Assembly (NCBI RefSeq): GCF_900343145.1
Contig: NZ_LT996886.1
Span: 496,001-560,000, forward strand
Length of the DNA: 64,000 nucleotides
Direction of reading: 5' to 3'
From: Tessaracoccus timonensis
GTDB lineage: Bacteria; Actinomycetota; Actinomycetes; Propionibacteriales; Propionibacteriaceae
Positions 52,174 through 61,899 of the stretch are shown here, piece after piece. A model generated the notes under the pieces. The model had not been told where the DNA came from and did not search any database. It saw only the letters and a program-made list of their open reading frames with translations. Numbering within the stretch: the stretch's first letter is position 1; each line of letters starts with the position of its first letter. Both the position numbers and the translations under genes were made by a program.

Positions 52174-53607
52174 TCAGCCGAGGCCTGTGAGTCGGCCCAG
52201 CCCTGCGACGAGTCGCGCACCGACCCCGCGATCGTAGGGCGCACGCTCAGGCAACTCCTCGACGGCCTGGGCGAGCAGCCTCTGGCTACCGTTCGTCGTA
52301 ACCGACACCACGCCACGCCCCGCCTGCCACGCAGTCACCGAGGGAAGCCCCGTCGCGGCTGCTGCGCTGACAGCTTCGCCCTCGGCCAGCTTCCCTTCCA
52401 TCCAACGCACGCTCAGCGTCTGGAAGCCGTTCGAGTACACCAGGCTCATCGCCTGCTCGCCTTGCGTATTCGTCGACGAATACGCCACCAGCGGCAACCC
52501 GGCGAGCTCATAGGGGCACGTATTCAATCCGACGCACCACCCGCGCGCACCGCTGGTCGTGGCCTTCGACAGCGACACCGTACGCGGAGCGTCCTCGGAC
52601 AGCGCTACCTCGCCCACCCGCACTTCTCCGTAGCCAAAGACGATGGTCGGCTGCTCGGATGCCCCAAACCGTTCGCTGCGCAACGTAATGCCGGTGGCGA
52701 CGTCGAGCCACCAGCGGGCGACGACGGCGTCGTCGCGGCGTGCTTCGAGCTCCATCGCTGGGCGTCCGGCGAGCTGCACCGTAGACGGGTAGACGTAGAA
52801 GTCCCAGCTGTCGGGGGCTTCGATGACGCCTTCGAGGTAGTCGGGCGCGAAATTCGACGAGAATCGGTTGCCGTCGCGGTCAAATACCACCAGCTCAGAG
52901 CCCCGGCCAGCCACATGGGTGACCGCCACATTGCCGCGCACGTATCCGCCGCCGTCCTCGGTCGCGATGTACACCTCTTGCACACCGCCGAGCCCGACGT
53001 AGGACCTGGCGCCCCGAGCGAGCATGGAGTCGGCTGCGGTACGCGAGATGGGAAGGGCCGGCGCGGACGGGACGCCGTACACCTCGGCGTGCTGCACGAC
53101 GGGGAACTGCGCGCCCTTGTCTTGGGCAAGCAGCAACGCGCCCACGGATTCCTGCACGTTCACGGCCGTGATCTGCTGCGCGAACTGCTCGCGCGCTACG
53201 TCGACGGTGTCGTCCAGCCTGCGCGGCCCCGGCGCTAACAGCACCGCCAGGACAGCCACGCCCATCGCGAAGGTGAGCACCGCTGCAGAACCCTGCAGCA
53301 CGAATCGCTTTCTCCTTCGCCGTTTCGAGGGTAGCGTCGACGGCCCGTCGCTCCCCCAATAGAGAGGCACGTCGCAATCATCACCGGCAATAGCTTCGAG
53401 ACGGTCAGCCAGTGACGCGGGAGCATCGACGTCGACACTGCGCGAGTTGGAAAGCGCCGAGCGCAGTTCCCGGATCTCCGCGGTTTCCTTACGACACCCA
53501 GTGCATCCGGATAGGTGAACCGCGACCTCGTCCCACCGTCTGGGTGTCAGCGTCTCGTCGACGAAGCCCGACAGGTCGTCGTGAAATCTCCCACAGCCAT
53601 GCGACAC
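52174..53607 (-). CDS. Anti-sigma factor fused to MucB/RseB-like sensor domain
   Basis: 477 residues from the GTG at 53607, one base after the sigE stop; an in-frame start further upstream (53652) is possible. Residues 1-~50 are a zinc-binding anti-sigma domain with HLSGCTGC (H-x3-C-x2-C). A basic stretch (SKRRRRKRF) and one membrane helix (VLTFAMGVAVLAVLLAPGP) are at about 95-130. The outer ~340 residues resemble MucB/RseB in pattern (VAVTHVAGRGSELVVFDRDG, WWLDVATGITLRSERFG). In proteobacteria RseA and RseB are separate proteins. This chain would sense envelope stress and hold SigE with one polypeptide. The RseB assignment is tentative. Confidence 0.78.
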   Translation of the reverse strand: MSHGCGRFHDDLSGFVDETLTPRRWDEVAVHLSGCTGCRKETAEIRELRSALSNSRSVDVDAPASLADRLEAIAGDDCDVPLYWGSDGPSTLPSKRRRRKRFVLQGSAAVLTFAMGVAVLAVLLAPGPRRLDDTVDVAREQFAQQITAVNVQESVGALLLAQDKGAQFPVVQHAEVYGVPSAPALPISRTAADSMLARGARSYVGLGGVQEVYIATEDGGGYVRGNVAVTHVAGRGSELVVFDRDGNRFSSNFAPDYLEGVIEAPDSWDFYVYPSTVQLAGRPAMELEARRDDAVVARWWLDVATGITLRSERFGASEQPTIVFGYGEVRVGEVALSEDAPRTVSLSKATTSGARGWCVGLNTCPYELAGLPLVAYSSTNTQGEQAMSLVYSNGFQTLSVRWMEGKLAEGEAVSAAAATGLPSVTAWQAGRGVVSVTTNGSQRLLAQAVEELPERAPYDRGVGARLVAGLGRLTGLG

Positions 53608-53608
53608 G

Positions 53609-54181
53609 TCAGGCAACCCCGAGGAAACGCGAACGTCCCTCGGCGGGTGCACGATGCTTCAGCGCCTTGCGCAACTGAGAGCGGCCACGGGCAATGCGGC
53701 TGCGAACCGTACCGAGCTTGACGTCCAAAACTTGGGCGATCTCTTCGTAGCTCAGGCCCTCGACGTCACACAGCACAACGGCCACGCGATATTCAGGCTT
53801 CAACGCGGCGAGTGCGGAGGCGACGTCGGCGTCGAATTGGCCGTCGAGGTGCACGTTCTCTGGGGCCTCGCTGAGCCCCCAGATTTGCTCCGGGGCGGTG
53901 GACAGCAAATCCATGCGGATTTTCTGGCGACGACGGGCCTGGTCGAGGAACAGGTTCGTGGTGATGCGATGCAACCAGCCAGACAGCGTGCCCGGTTTGA
54001 AGGTGTGAATCGACTTGAACACACGCACGAACACCTCTTGCGTGAGGTCTTCGGCGTCGTGAGGGTTACCAGTGAGACGAAGCGCATAGCGGTAGACCTG
54101 TGCGGAGTGATCGCGCACGAGCTCTTGCCACGTCGGCGCGACCCATTCGGCCGTCGCAGCGTCGTTCATCTGGTGCTCCAT
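53609..54181 (-). CDS. sigE: ECF RNA polymerase sigma factor SigE
   Basis: About 190 residues. Region 2: VYRYALRLTGNPHDAEDLTQ (with DAEDLTQEVFVRVF) and PGTLSGWLHRITTNLFLDQ; region 4: CDVEGLSYEEIAQVLDVKLG followed by TVRSRIARGRSQL. It controls an extracytoplasmic stress regulon together with the anti-sigma gene that follows at once. The start is uncertain: I use the ATG at 54181; frames open to 54226. Confidence 0.92.
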   Translation of the reverse strand: MEHQMNDAATAEWVAPTWQELVRDHSAQVYRYALRLTGNPHDAEDLTQEVFVRVFKSIHTFKPGTLSGWLHRITTNLFLDQARRRQKIRMDLLSTAPEQIWGLSEAPENVHLDGQFDADVASALAALKPEYRVAVVLCDVEGLSYEEIAQVLDVKLGTVRSRIARGRSQLRKALKHRAPAEGRSRFLGVA

Positions 54182-54261
54182 GTCTTCTACTTCACCACGG
54201 ATTCCTGTGAGGAACCTGTGCATCAACTACAACGAACCAATGAATGGGTTTGTTCCCACGC

Positions 54262-55170
54262 TCACGCTTCACTGCGCTCGAATGCGAAATGCGCGTCGAG
54301 TACCTGCAGAAAGCCTTGCAGTTGTTCGTCGGTGACATCCCCCATGGGCGGACGGCACGGGCCGACGTTGATGCCGCGCGCATTGAGCGCGGCCTTCACC
54401 ATCATCACACCTTGGGACGCGAATACGCCGGTGAACGCAGGCAACGCGAAGCGGTTGAGTTCCGTCGCTTCTCGTACCTTGCCAGCCAGGAACGCTTCGG
54501 TGATCTGGCGGGCAATCTTCGCTGTGAAGTGCGTCGACGTGCCCACCACGCCCACGCCACCCACAGCCAGCAGAGGCAGCAGCATGGCGTCGTCGCCGGC
54601 GTAGTACTGCAGGTTCGTCTGCGACATCACCACAGAGCTCGACGCGATGGCGCCCTTGGCGTCTTTCACCGCGACGATGCGAGGGTGTTCGGCGAGCCGG
54701 ATCAGCATGTCTTCCGGGATGGGAAGACCCGAGCGGTGCGGAATGTCGTAGAGCATGCACGGCAGATCAGTAGCGTCCGCGACGGTTCTGAAGTGCTGCT
54801 CGAGCTGGGCTGCTGGCGGGCGGGAGTAGTACGGAGTCACGACGAGCACCCCGTCGGCGCCCTGCTCCGCAGCTTCCTCGGCGCGTCCGACCGTGTGGCG
54901 GGTGTCGTTGGTGCCGATGCCTGCGACGATGCTCGCCCTATCCCCCACAGCTTCGACGACGGCCGCCAGCAGGTCGCGCTTCTCGGCGTCGGTAGTGGTG
55001 GGTGACTCACCCGTCGTGCCGTTGATGACAAGTCCGTCGTTGCCGAGGTCGTCGACGAGGTGTTTCGCAAGCGTGACGGCGGCGTCGAGGTCCAGTGAGA
55101 GATCATCACGGAACGGCGTGATCATGGCGGTCATGATGCGCCCGAAAATCGGCTCGAGCTGTTCGGTCAT
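54262..55170 (-). CDS. dapA: 4-hydroxy-tetrahydrodipicolinate synthase
   Basis: First committed step of the diaminopimelate/lysine path. 302 residues, barrel fold with NGTTGESPTTTDAEK, the catalytic Tyr in LVVTPYYSRP, YDIPHRSG and the Schiff-base Lys in IVAVKDAKG. Together with dapE and dapD further on, three DAP-pathway enzymes are encoded within 8 kb, as expected for a meso- or LL-DAP cell wall. Confidence 0.95.
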   Translation of the reverse strand: MTEQLEPIFGRIMTAMITPFRDDLSLDLDAAVTLAKHLVDDLGNDGLVINGTTGESPTTTDAEKRDLLAAVVEAVGDRASIVAGIGTNDTRHTVGRAEEAAEQGADGVLVVTPYYSRPPAAQLEQHFRTVADATDLPCMLYDIPHRSGLPIPEDMLIRLAEHPRIVAVKDAKGAIASSSVVMSQTNLQYYAGDDAMLLPLLAVGGVGVVGTSTHFTAKIARQITEAFLAGKVREATELNRFALPAFTGVFASQGVMMVKAALNARGINVGPCRPPMGDVTDEQLQGFLQVLDAHFAFERSEA

Positions 55171-55250
55171 CGATTCCTCCCTGGGGTGGACGTGCCTGTC
55201 ATTCTAGTGCGTACGCGCATTCAGGTGGCGAGACGACTACGATTGGGGAC

Positions 55251-55901
55251 GTGACTACTCCAACGCACCTGGTCGCTCCCACCACCGAGACGTGGGACTG
55301 GACCGAAGACTACGTACCCCCATCGGATGCCGTCCGTGCGGCACGCGACGAGGCCATCGTGAACGGACGGGTTCCCGTCAGCACCGGCGTAGTCGCCACA
55401 CTCGCCACCATCACGAAGGCGATGGGTGCGACGAACGTCGTCGAGGTAGGCACGCAGCACGGGGCCTCCGGCATGGCGTTCCTCGAGGCAATGGGCACGG
55501 ACGGCGTACTCACCTCGATCGATGCCGAGACGGAAAACCAGCTCGATGCCCGCAAGGTCTTCACCGATGCAGGCGTCCAGAGTTCGAGATTCCGACTCAT
55601 CGCCGGCTCCCCCATCGACGTGTTGCCGAAGCTGCGCGACGGCGCCTACGACATCGCGTTCATCAACGGTGACAAGCTCGAATACGTCGAATACATTGCG
55701 GCAGCCGGAAGGCTCCTGCGCCCTGGCGGGCTGCTCATCGTGCACGACGTGCTGTGGTTCAACCGGGTGCCCAACGCCGACGACGAGTCAGACGAGACGA
55801 TCATCATCCGTGAAGCGCTCGAGGCCATCAACCTCTCCGAGGAGTACACGCAGGCGGTGCTTCCAGTCGGTAACGGCTTGCTGCTCGCCAGCAATGACTA
55901 G
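55251..55901 (+). CDS. O-methyltransferase (COMT-like)
   Basis: 216 residues with a class I SAM domain: VVEVGTQHGASGMAFLEAM as motif I, LTSIDAETENQLDARKVF as motif II, FINGDKLEYVEYIAAAGRLL and GGLLIVHDVLWFNRV. It is the counterpart of Rv1220c, which also sits divergently beside sigE. Substrate unknown. Confidence 0.88.
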   Translation: MTTPTHLVAPTTETWDWTEDYVPPSDAVRAARDEAIVNGRVPVSTGVVATLATITKAMGATNVVEVGTQHGASGMAFLEAMGTDGVLTSIDAETENQLDARKVFTDAGVQSSRFRLIAGSPIDVLPKLRDGAYDIAFINGDKLEYVEYIAAAGRLLRPGGLLIVHDVLWFNRVPNADDESDETIIIREALEAINLSEEYTQAVLPVGNGLLLASND

Positions 55902-55909
55902 CGGACCTG

Positions 55910-55933
55910 GCCCTCGCCACACCGGGCGAGGGC
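55910..55933. terminator. Terminator between converging O-methyltransferase and glgC
   Basis: 9-bp perfect stem GCCCTCGCC / GGCGAGGGC with a 6-nt loop, placed 8 bp past the O-methyltransferase stop and 9 bp before the stop of the converging glgC. Can serve both strands. Confidence 0.7.
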
Positions 55934-55942
55934 TGCCACAAC

Positions 55943-57169
55943 TCAGTCGCGCGGAACGACCATGCCTTTCTCGACGACGACGACGCCGCCAGCAGACACG
56001 TTCAACCCACGAGCGCGGTCGTGCTCGTGATCGACGCCGATCTGCACCCCGTCGGGCACCACGACATTCTTATCCAGAATCGCGCGCCGCACGACGGCGT
56101 TCTTGCCAATGCGCACCTTGTCCATGAGCACAGAGTCGGACACCTGCGCCCACTTATCGACGTGCACGTGCGGACTCAGCACTGAGCGGTCGATCTCGCC
56201 GCCGGAGATGATGCAGCCCGAGGTGACGATGGAATCCTCTGCGCGCCCTCGGATGACGAACTTGGCGCCGGGTGCCTGCACCTGCGACGTCCAGATGGGC
56301 CACTCGGAGTTGTAGAGGTTGAACTCTGGGTCGACGGAGACGAGGTCCATGTGCGCCTCGTGGAATGCGTCGATGGTGCCCACGTCGCGCCAGTAGTCCT
56401 GGTCTTTCTCCGTCGATCCTGGAACGACGTTGGCTTTGAAGTCGTACACCTGCGACTCACCCTGCTCGGTGAACGCCGGGATGATGTCGCCGCCCATGTC
56501 ATGCCTCGAGGTTGGGTTTTCGGCGTCGGCGCGCAGCATTTCCGTGAGCTGCTTGGCGCTGAACACGTAGTTACCCATCGACGCGAACGACTCGTCGGGG
56601 GAATCCGGCAGGCCGGGCGGGTCGGCCGGCTTCTCCAGGAACTGGCGGATCTTGCCGTCGGCGCCGGCGTCGATGATGCCGAAGGCGCTCGCCTCCCGAC
56701 GGGGCACGCGGATGCCTGCGACGGTGGCGCTCAGCCCGGAGTCGATGTGGGCGTCCACCATTTGCTCGATGTCCATGCGGTAGATGTTGTCGGCACCGAA
56801 CACCACCACGTAGTCGGGTTCGGCGTCGCTGATGAGGTTCAGCGACTGGAAGATGGCGTCGGCGCTGCCCTGGTACCAGCGCGGCCCCAGCCGCTGCTGC
56901 GCGGGAACCGGGGTGACATAGTTGCCGAGCATCGTCGAGAAACGCCACGTCATCGAGATGTGCCGGTCGAGTGAGTGCGACTTGTACTGGGTGAGCACCG
57001 CGATCTGGCGCAGCTCGGAGTTGGCGAGGTTCGACAAGACGAAGTCGATCAGTCGGTAGGTGCCGCCGAACGGCACTGCCGGTTTCGCGCGATCCGACGT
57101 CAGTGGCATCAGGCGCTTTCCTTCGCCACCCGCGAGGACGATAGACAGAATCTTCGGGCGTGTCACCAT
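55943..57169 (-). CDS. glgC: Glucose-1-phosphate adenylyltransferase
   Basis: Makes ADP-glucose for glycogen. 408 residues: the nucleotide-binding loop [20 protein letters not shown] (including the pyrophosphorylase GGxGxRL), [15 protein letters not shown], and [12 protein letters not shown], then a C-terminal left-handed beta-helix ([31 protein letters not shown]). Divergent from glgA with 117 bp between. Confidence 0.95.
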   Translation of the reverse strand: MVTRPKILSIVLAGGEGKRLMPLTSDRAKPAVPFGGTYRLIDFVLSNLANSELRQIAVLTQYKSHSLDRHISMTWRFSTMLGNYVTPVPAQQRLGPRWYQGSADAIFQSLNLISDAEPDYVVVFGADNIYRMDIEQMVDAHIDSGLSATVAGIRVPRREASAFGIIDAGADGKIRQFLEKPADPPGLPDSPDESFASMGNYVFSAKQLTEMLRADAENPTSRHDMGGDIIPAFTEQGESQVYDFKANVVPGSTEKDQDYWRDVGTIDAFHEAHMDLVSVDPEFNLYNSEWPIWTSQVQAPGAKFVIRGRAEDSIVTSGCIISGGEIDRSVLSPHVHVDKWAQVSDSVLMDKVRIGKNAVVRRAILDKNVVVPDGVQIGVDHEHDRARGLNVSAGGVVVVEKGMVVPRD

Positions 57170-57286
57170 GACAACGAACTTATTGCATCCGCGCTCGTTT
57201 TTTCACGTTTTCCGAAATTGCGCGCATTTCGAGCCTGACTCTCTGCTTCGCCAACATTTGTGCCCCAAATCTGGGACGATGCATCC

Positions 57287-58477
57287 ATGACATTCAAGCT
57301 GTCCCTGTTGACCCGCGAATACCCCCCGTCCATCTACGGAGGCGCCGGGGTGCACGTCGCGCAACTCGTTCCGCAACTGCGCAAGCTCATCGACGTCGAT
57401 GTGCACTGCATGGGCGAGCCTCGCGACGGAGCCACCGCACACGCGGAAGCCTTCCCCGACGGCGCCAATGCGGCCCTGCGCGTGCTCGGCGCTGATCTCT
57501 CGATGGTCGCCGCACTCGCCCCGGATACCCAGATTCTGCACTCGCACACCTGGTACGCCAACATGGCGGGTCACATCGGCGGGCTCATGCTCGACGTTCC
57601 GCACGTTGTCACATCGCACTCGCTCGAGCCCCACCGGCCGTGGAAGGCCGAGCAGCTAGGCGGCGGCTACCGCGTGTCCAGCTGGGCCGAGCGCACAGCC
57701 TACGAAGCCGCCGACGCCGTGATTTCCGTCTCCGAGGGGATGCGCCGCGACGTGCTGGAGAGCTACCCGGAACTGGACCCGTCGAAAACACATGTGGTGA
57801 AGAACGGCATCGACACCGACGAGTTCCGCCCGGATACGGGGACGGATGTCGTCGGGAGCCTCGGGATCGACCTCGACAAACCATACGTGGCGTTCGTCGG
57901 GCGCATCACCCGTCAAAAGGGCCTCGTGCACCTGGTGCGGGCCGCGCAGGAATTCGACGACGACGTCCAGCTCGTGTTGCTCGCCGGTGCACCCGACACC
58001 CCCGAGATTGCTGCCGAATTCCAGCAGGCCTTCGACGAGCTACAGCGCCGGCGTTCAGCGAAGGTGCTGTGGGTGCAGGAGATGCTGCCGCGCGCGTCGG
58101 TGCGCCAGGTGCTCACCCACGCGACGGTGTTCGCCTGCCCGTCGGTGTACGAGCCGCTCGGCATCGTCAACCTCGAGGCGATGGCCTGCGAGACGCCCGT
58201 CGTCGCATCCGCCGTCGGCGGCATTCCTGAGGTGGTGAACGACGGCGAGACTGGCTTGCTTGTGCCCTATGACCCGGCGCGAGGCGACGACCCCGCGTTC
58301 GTGCAGGCGTTCGAGCAGGATTTCGCGGCCAAGGTGAACGAGCTGGTGCGCGACGCGTCACGCGCGCGGGCCTTCGGCAAGGCGGGACGCCAGCGCTGCA
58401 TCGACGAATTCTCGTGGGCGACGATCGCCCGGCAAACCGTCGATGTGTACCGCCAGGCCATGGAACGCCACGGCTGA
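57287..58477 (+). CDS. glgA: Glycogen synthase / ADP-glucose-dependent GT4 (GlgA/GlgM type)
   Basis: 396 residues from ATG 57287. The N-domain begins LSLLTREYPPSIYGGAGVHV, and the acceptor part has HSHTWYANMAGHIGGLM. The C-domain has FVGRITRQKGLVHLVRAA, PSVYEPLGIVNLEAMACETP with the EX7E catalytic pair, and VNDGETGLLVPYD. Actinobacterial members of this GT4 group use ADP-glucose either for glycogen chains or, as GlgM, for maltose-1-phosphate; the sequence alone does not separate the two. Divergent partner is glgC, which makes its substrate. Confidence 0.9.
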   Translation: MTFKLSLLTREYPPSIYGGAGVHVAQLVPQLRKLIDVDVHCMGEPRDGATAHAEAFPDGANAALRVLGADLSMVAALAPDTQILHSHTWYANMAGHIGGLMLDVPHVVTSHSLEPHRPWKAEQLGGGYRVSSWAERTAYEAADAVISVSEGMRRDVLESYPELDPSKTHVVKNGIDTDEFRPDTGTDVVGSLGIDLDKPYVAFVGRITRQKGLVHLVRAAQEFDDDVQLVLLAGAPDTPEIAAEFQQAFDELQRRRSAKVLWVQEMLPRASVRQVLTHATVFACPSVYEPLGIVNLEAMACETPVVASAVGGIPEVVNDGETGLLVPYDPARGDDPAFVQAFEQDFAAKVNELVRDASRARAFGKAGRQRCIDEFSWATIARQTVDVYRQAMERHG

Positions 58478-58486
58478 GAACAAATG

Positions 58487-58527
58487 CGACGGCGCCCGGC
58501 AAACTCTTACCTTGCCGGGCGCCGTCG
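58487..58527. terminator. Terminator between glgA and the DUF3117 gene
   Basis: Perfect 16-bp stem (58487-58502 with 58512-58527) and 9-nt loop between two converging genes, 9 bp after the glgA stop. Confidence 0.8.
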
Positions 58528-58541
58528 GGTGGATCGGCGTA

Positions 58542-58709
58542 TCAGCCGACCACGGCCTGCAACTCGTCGAGGAGCGCGTTGGCTTCGTCGGCGTTCATCT
58601 CGACGACGAGCCGGCCACCCCCGTCGACGGGAACACGCATCACGATTCCACGGCCTTCCTTAGTGACCTCCATGGGGCCATCACCGGTGCGGGGCTTCAT
58701 CGCTGCCAT
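58542..58709 (-). CDS. DUF3117 small protein
   Basis: 55 residues from the ATG at 58709 behind GAGGAAAC: MAAMKPRTGDGPMEVTKEGR at the start and VVEMNADEANALLDELQAVV at the end. It is a highly conserved actinobacterial small protein of unknown function (Rv1211 in M. tuberculosis, also next to glgA). The sequence suggests a small beta-alpha fold, soluble. Confidence 0.9.
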   Translation of the reverse strand: MAAMKPRTGDGPMEVTKEGRGIVMRVPVDGGGRLVVEMNADEANALLDELQAVVG

Positions 58710-58719
58710 CGTTGTTTCC

Positions 58720-59118
58720 TCACTCTTGAACCGAACTGGTGCCCATTCTATCGTCTGAGCCGACATCGGCGGGCACTGACTCAGCAATCGGCTCCCCAGC
58801 ACTCACCCTGGTGATGAGTTCGTCGACGAATTGCATGTCGTAGCCGCGCTGCCGGATGGTGAACTCGACAGGGTCGGCGACGATCACGCCGCTGGTCACC
58901 AAACTCAGGTACTCATCCACCTCGGCGCGGTCATAGCCGAACAGTGCCCCAGGGATGCGCACGTCGCCGACGTTGTTGGCCGTGATTCGGCCGTCGGGCA
59001 TGCGCCCCTTCTGCCTGTCGTTCACAGGCTCTATCCACTCGCCGAACTTCCCGGTGCCGGCGAGTGCGGCGAGCGCCATCACGACGAAGGCCGCGAGTAC
59101 GATGATGACCACCATCAT
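58720..59118 (-). CDS. Membrane-anchored DivIVA-like protein
   Basis: 132 residues from ATG 59118 (MMVVIIVLAAFVVMALAALA, one membrane helix). The segment VRIPGALFGYDRAEVDEYLS matches the DivIVA N-terminal pattern (F-x-Y-x-x-x-x-V-D-x-F/Y-L), but the long coiled coil of full DivIVA is missing. The start overlaps the LOG gene stop by 4 nt. A role at the cell pole or septum is possible; the related mycobacterial position is Rv1209. Confidence 0.75.
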   Translation of the reverse strand: MMVVIIVLAAFVVMALAALAGTGKFGEWIEPVNDRQKGRMPDGRITANNVGDVRIPGALFGYDRAEVDEYLSLVTSGVIVADPVEFTIRQRGYDMQFVDELITRVSAGEPIAESVPADVGSDDRMGTSSVQE

Positions 59119-59843
59119 TTCCCCTGCGGGGTGGGTTCGCCCATGGCGTCGACGGCCTCGCCGATGTTGTCGGTGAGGATGAAGAGGTCGGTGTCGCCGG
59201 GTGAGATGCAGCCTCGAGCCTCGACGGTGTGCTTCAGCCAATCGACGAGCGGCGACCAGTAATCGACGCCGAACAGCACGAGCGGGAACTGCGTGACCTT
59301 GCCGGTTTGCAACAAGGTGAGCGCCTCGAAGAGCTCGTCGAATGTGCCGAATCCACCGGGCATGGTGATGAAACCGCGGGAATACTTGAGGAACATCACC
59401 TTGCGGGCGAAGAAGTACCGGAAGTTGATGCCGAGGGTGACATGCTCGTTGATGCCCTGCTCATGCGGCAGTTCGATGCCGAGGCCAACCGAGGTGCCGT
59501 CAGCTTCCCGAGCGCCCTTGTTGCCGGCCTCCATGATGCCCGGACCACCCCCGGTGATAATCGCGAAACCGCGCTCGACGAGGCGTCGCGCCAATTCTTC
59601 GCCCGCCTGGTACATGGGGTCGTCAGGGTTGGTGCGGGCCGAGCCGAAGATGCTCACTGCCGGGGGCAGGCCCGCGAGTGCGTCGAAACCTTCGACAAAC
59701 TCCGCCTGGATGCGCAGCACGCGCCACGGGTCGCCCGTCTCCCAGCGGTATTGCTCGTCGAGGAGCGCCTGGTCGGCGGTGGGTTGTTTGGCGTGTGCAC
59801 CGTCGAGCACCAGCGGGCCCTGCGTGCGACGAAATGGGATCAT
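59115..59843 (-). CDS. LOG-family (TIGR00730) Rossmann protein
   Basis: 242 residues. Signature motifs GGGPGIMEAGNKGA and PGGFGTFDELFEALTLLQ (PGGxGTxxE). Members hydrolyse nucleoside 5'-monophosphates to base and ribose-5-phosphate (cytokinin-activating LOG in plants). Same context as Rv1205, 13 bp behind dapE. The role in this organism is unknown. Confidence 0.88.
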   Translation of the reverse strand: MIPFRRTQGPLVLDGAHAKQPTADQALLDEQYRWETGDPWRVLRIQAEFVEGFDALAGLPPAVSIFGSARTNPDDPMYQAGEELARRLVERGFAIITGGGPGIMEAGNKGAREADGTSVGLGIELPHEQGINEHVTLGINFRYFFARKVMFLKYSRGFITMPGGFGTFDELFEALTLLQTGKVTQFPLVLFGVDYWSPLVDWLKHTVEARGCISPGDTDLFILTDNIGEAVDAMGEPTPQGK

Positions 59844-59856
59844 CGGGATGCCTTTC

Positions 59857-60921
59857 TTACGGGGTGGATGTACTCAGCCAGGAACGCAGGCCGTCGGCGC
59901 ATTGATCGAGTTCTGCGACGTCGACCCGTTCGTCTTGTCGGTGGGCGAGGTGAGCGTCGCCGGGCCCGTAGTTGACGGCCGGGATGCCGAGCTCGGAGAA
60001 GCGGGCGACGTCGGTCCAACCGTACTTCGGGCGGGCTTCTCCGCCGACGGCCTGCACGAATTCCTGGGCCAGCGCCGCGTCGAGGCCGGGACGAGCGGCG
60101 GGCGAGAGGTCGTCAATGCGGAACTCGTGGCCCGCGAATACGTCACGCAGGTGGGCGAGGGCCTCGTCGGTGGTTTTGTCGGGTGCGAAGCGGTAGTTGA
60201 CGGTGAGGGTCGCTTTCGGGGGGATCACGTTGTTGGCCATGCCGCCGTCGATGGCGACCGCGTTGAGGCCCTCCCGGTAGCGCAGCCCCTCGACATCGAT
60301 CTGCTGTGGTTTGTAGGCGACGAGCGCGTCGAGCAGGGGTACCAGGGCGTGGATGGCGTTGACGCCCATCCAGCTGCGCGCGGAGTGGGCCGCTTGGCCG
60401 GTGACGTCGAACACGATCCGAATGGTGCCCTGACAACCGCCTTCGATCTGTGCCGAGGTGGGTTCCATCAGCACCGCGAAGTCGCCTTGCACTAGGTCGG
60501 GGTGGTTGCGGGCGAGCCGTCCGAGGCCATTCTTCGACGCGTCCACTTCCTCGTGGTCGTAGAAGATCCAGGTGATGTCGCGCGATGGTTCGGTGAGCTC
60601 TGCGGCCAGCTTGAGCATCACGGCAATGCCGCCCTTCATATCGACGGTGCCCCTCCCCCACAGCACATCGCCGTCGCGGCGAGAGGGGAGGTTCGCTTCC
60701 ACCGGCACGGTGTCGAGATGGCCGGCGATCACGACGCGCTCGGGGCGCCCCAGCGAGGTGCGCGCGACGATGCAGTCGTCGTCGCGGGTGAGCTCAAGAT
60801 GCGGAAGGCTGAGGGCCTCCTCGACGAGGTTGGCGAGCGCCCGCTCGTTGCCGGAGACGGATTCCACGTCGACGATCTGCGCCAACAAGGTGGCTAGGGG
60901 TGCGTCTAGGTCGAGGCTCAT
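59857..60921 (-). CDS. dapE: Succinyl-diaminopimelate desuccinylase
   Basis: 354 residues, M20 metallopeptidase family. Metal ligands in [10 protein letters not shown] (H and D), [15 protein letters not shown] (D), and the [14 protein letters not shown]lu pair; the last ligand His is in [24 protein letters not shown] context further on. Removes succinate from N-succinyl-LL-DAP. Divergent from dapD by 51 bp, which makes the substrate earlier in the pathway. Confidence 0.92.
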   Translation of the reverse strand: MSLDLDAPLATLLAQIVDVESVSGNERALANLVEEALSLPHLELTRDDDCIVARTSLGRPERVVIAGHLDTVPVEANLPSRRDGDVLWGRGTVDMKGGIAVMLKLAAELTEPSRDITWIFYDHEEVDASKNGLGRLARNHPDLVQGDFAVLMEPTSAQIEGGCQGTIRIVFDVTGQAAHSARSWMGVNAIHALVPLLDALVAYKPQQIDVEGLRYREGLNAVAIDGGMANNVIPPKATLTVNYRFAPDKTTDEALAHLRDVFAGHEFRIDDLSPAARPGLDAALAQEFVQAVGGEARPKYGWTDVARFSELGIPAVNYGPGDAHLAHRQDERVDVAELDQCADGLRSWLSTSTP

Positions 60922-60972
60922 ACGACGAGCTTAGCCAGATCGGCTTGCGCACACTTGGTTACACTGTCGGGC

Positions 60973-61899
60973 ATGACTGAAGCGCGCACAGCTTGGGCCT
61001 GGGGCCTCGCCACTATCCACCCGCAGGGAGTTCTCGACGTCTGGTACCCCGAACCGCAACTCGGGGATGCCGTCACCGACGAGGCGCCCGCCGAACTCGC
61101 GGGCGCTCAGGGAGCCGACGACCTTCGCGGCGTTGAAACGAAGGTGGTTCGCACCCAGGTGCAGCTCGACGACGACCCCGCCGGCGTAGAGGACGCCTAT
61201 CTGCGTCTCCACTTGCTCTCCGCGAGGCTGGTAAAGCCGCACGAAGTCAATCTCAACGGCATTTTCGGCCAGCTGCCCAACAACGCGTGGACGAATTACG
61301 GCCCGGTGCGCATCCAGGATGTGCCCAGGGTGCGCGCGGCGCTGCGCGGCAAGGGCGTCCAGCTCACCGTCTACGGCGTCGACAAGTTCCCGCGCATGGT
61401 CGACTACGTGGTGCCGACGGGCGTCAGGATCGGCGACGCTGACCGCGTGCGTCTCGGCGCTCACCTGGCTGAGGGCACCACGGTGATGCACGAAGGCTTT
61501 GTCAACTTCAATGCCGGCACGCTCGGCAACTCGATGGTGGAAGGCCGAATCTCGGCTGGCGTCGTCGTCGGGGCTGGCAGCGACGTCGGTGGCGGCGCTT
61601 CGATTATGGGCACCTTGTCTGGCGGCGGGCAGGAGGTCATCCGCATCGGCGAACGCTGCCTGCTGGGTGCGGAGTCCGGCATCGGCATCTCGCTGGGCGA
61701 CGACTGCGTCGTCGAGGCGGGTCTGTACGTCACCGCCGGCACCAAGGTGCTGTTGCCCGAGGGCGACGTGGTGAAGGCGCGCGAGCTTTCCGGCCAGAAC
61801 GACCTGCTGTTCCTGCGCGACTCGGTCACCGGCCAGGTGGTCGTGAAGCATCGCCGCAGCAACAAGGTGCAGCTCAACTCCGAATTGCACGCCAACTAA
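60973..61899 (+). CDS. dapD: Tetrahydrodipicolinate N-succinyltransferase, actinobacterial type
   Basis: 308 residues from ATG 60973 ([15 protein letters not shown]). Distinct from the E. coli enzyme and similar to the mycobacterial DapD: an alpha/beta N-domain and a left-handed beta-helix C-domain ([60 protein letters not shown]). Stop and next start overlap in TAATG, so the following gene is coupled. Confidence 0.93.
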   Translation: MTEARTAWAWGLATIHPQGVLDVWYPEPQLGDAVTDEAPAELAGAQGADDLRGVETKVVRTQVQLDDDPAGVEDAYLRLHLLSARLVKPHEVNLNGIFGQLPNNAWTNYGPVRIQDVPRVRAALRGKGVQLTVYGVDKFPRMVDYVVPTGVRIGDADRVRLGAHLAEGTTVMHEGFVNFNAGTLGNSMVEGRISAGVVVGAGSDVGGGASIMGTLSGGGQEVIRIGERCLLGAESGIGISLGDDCVVEAGLYVTAGTKVLLPEGDVVKARELSGQNDLLFLRDSVTGQVVVKHRRSNKVQLNSELHAN

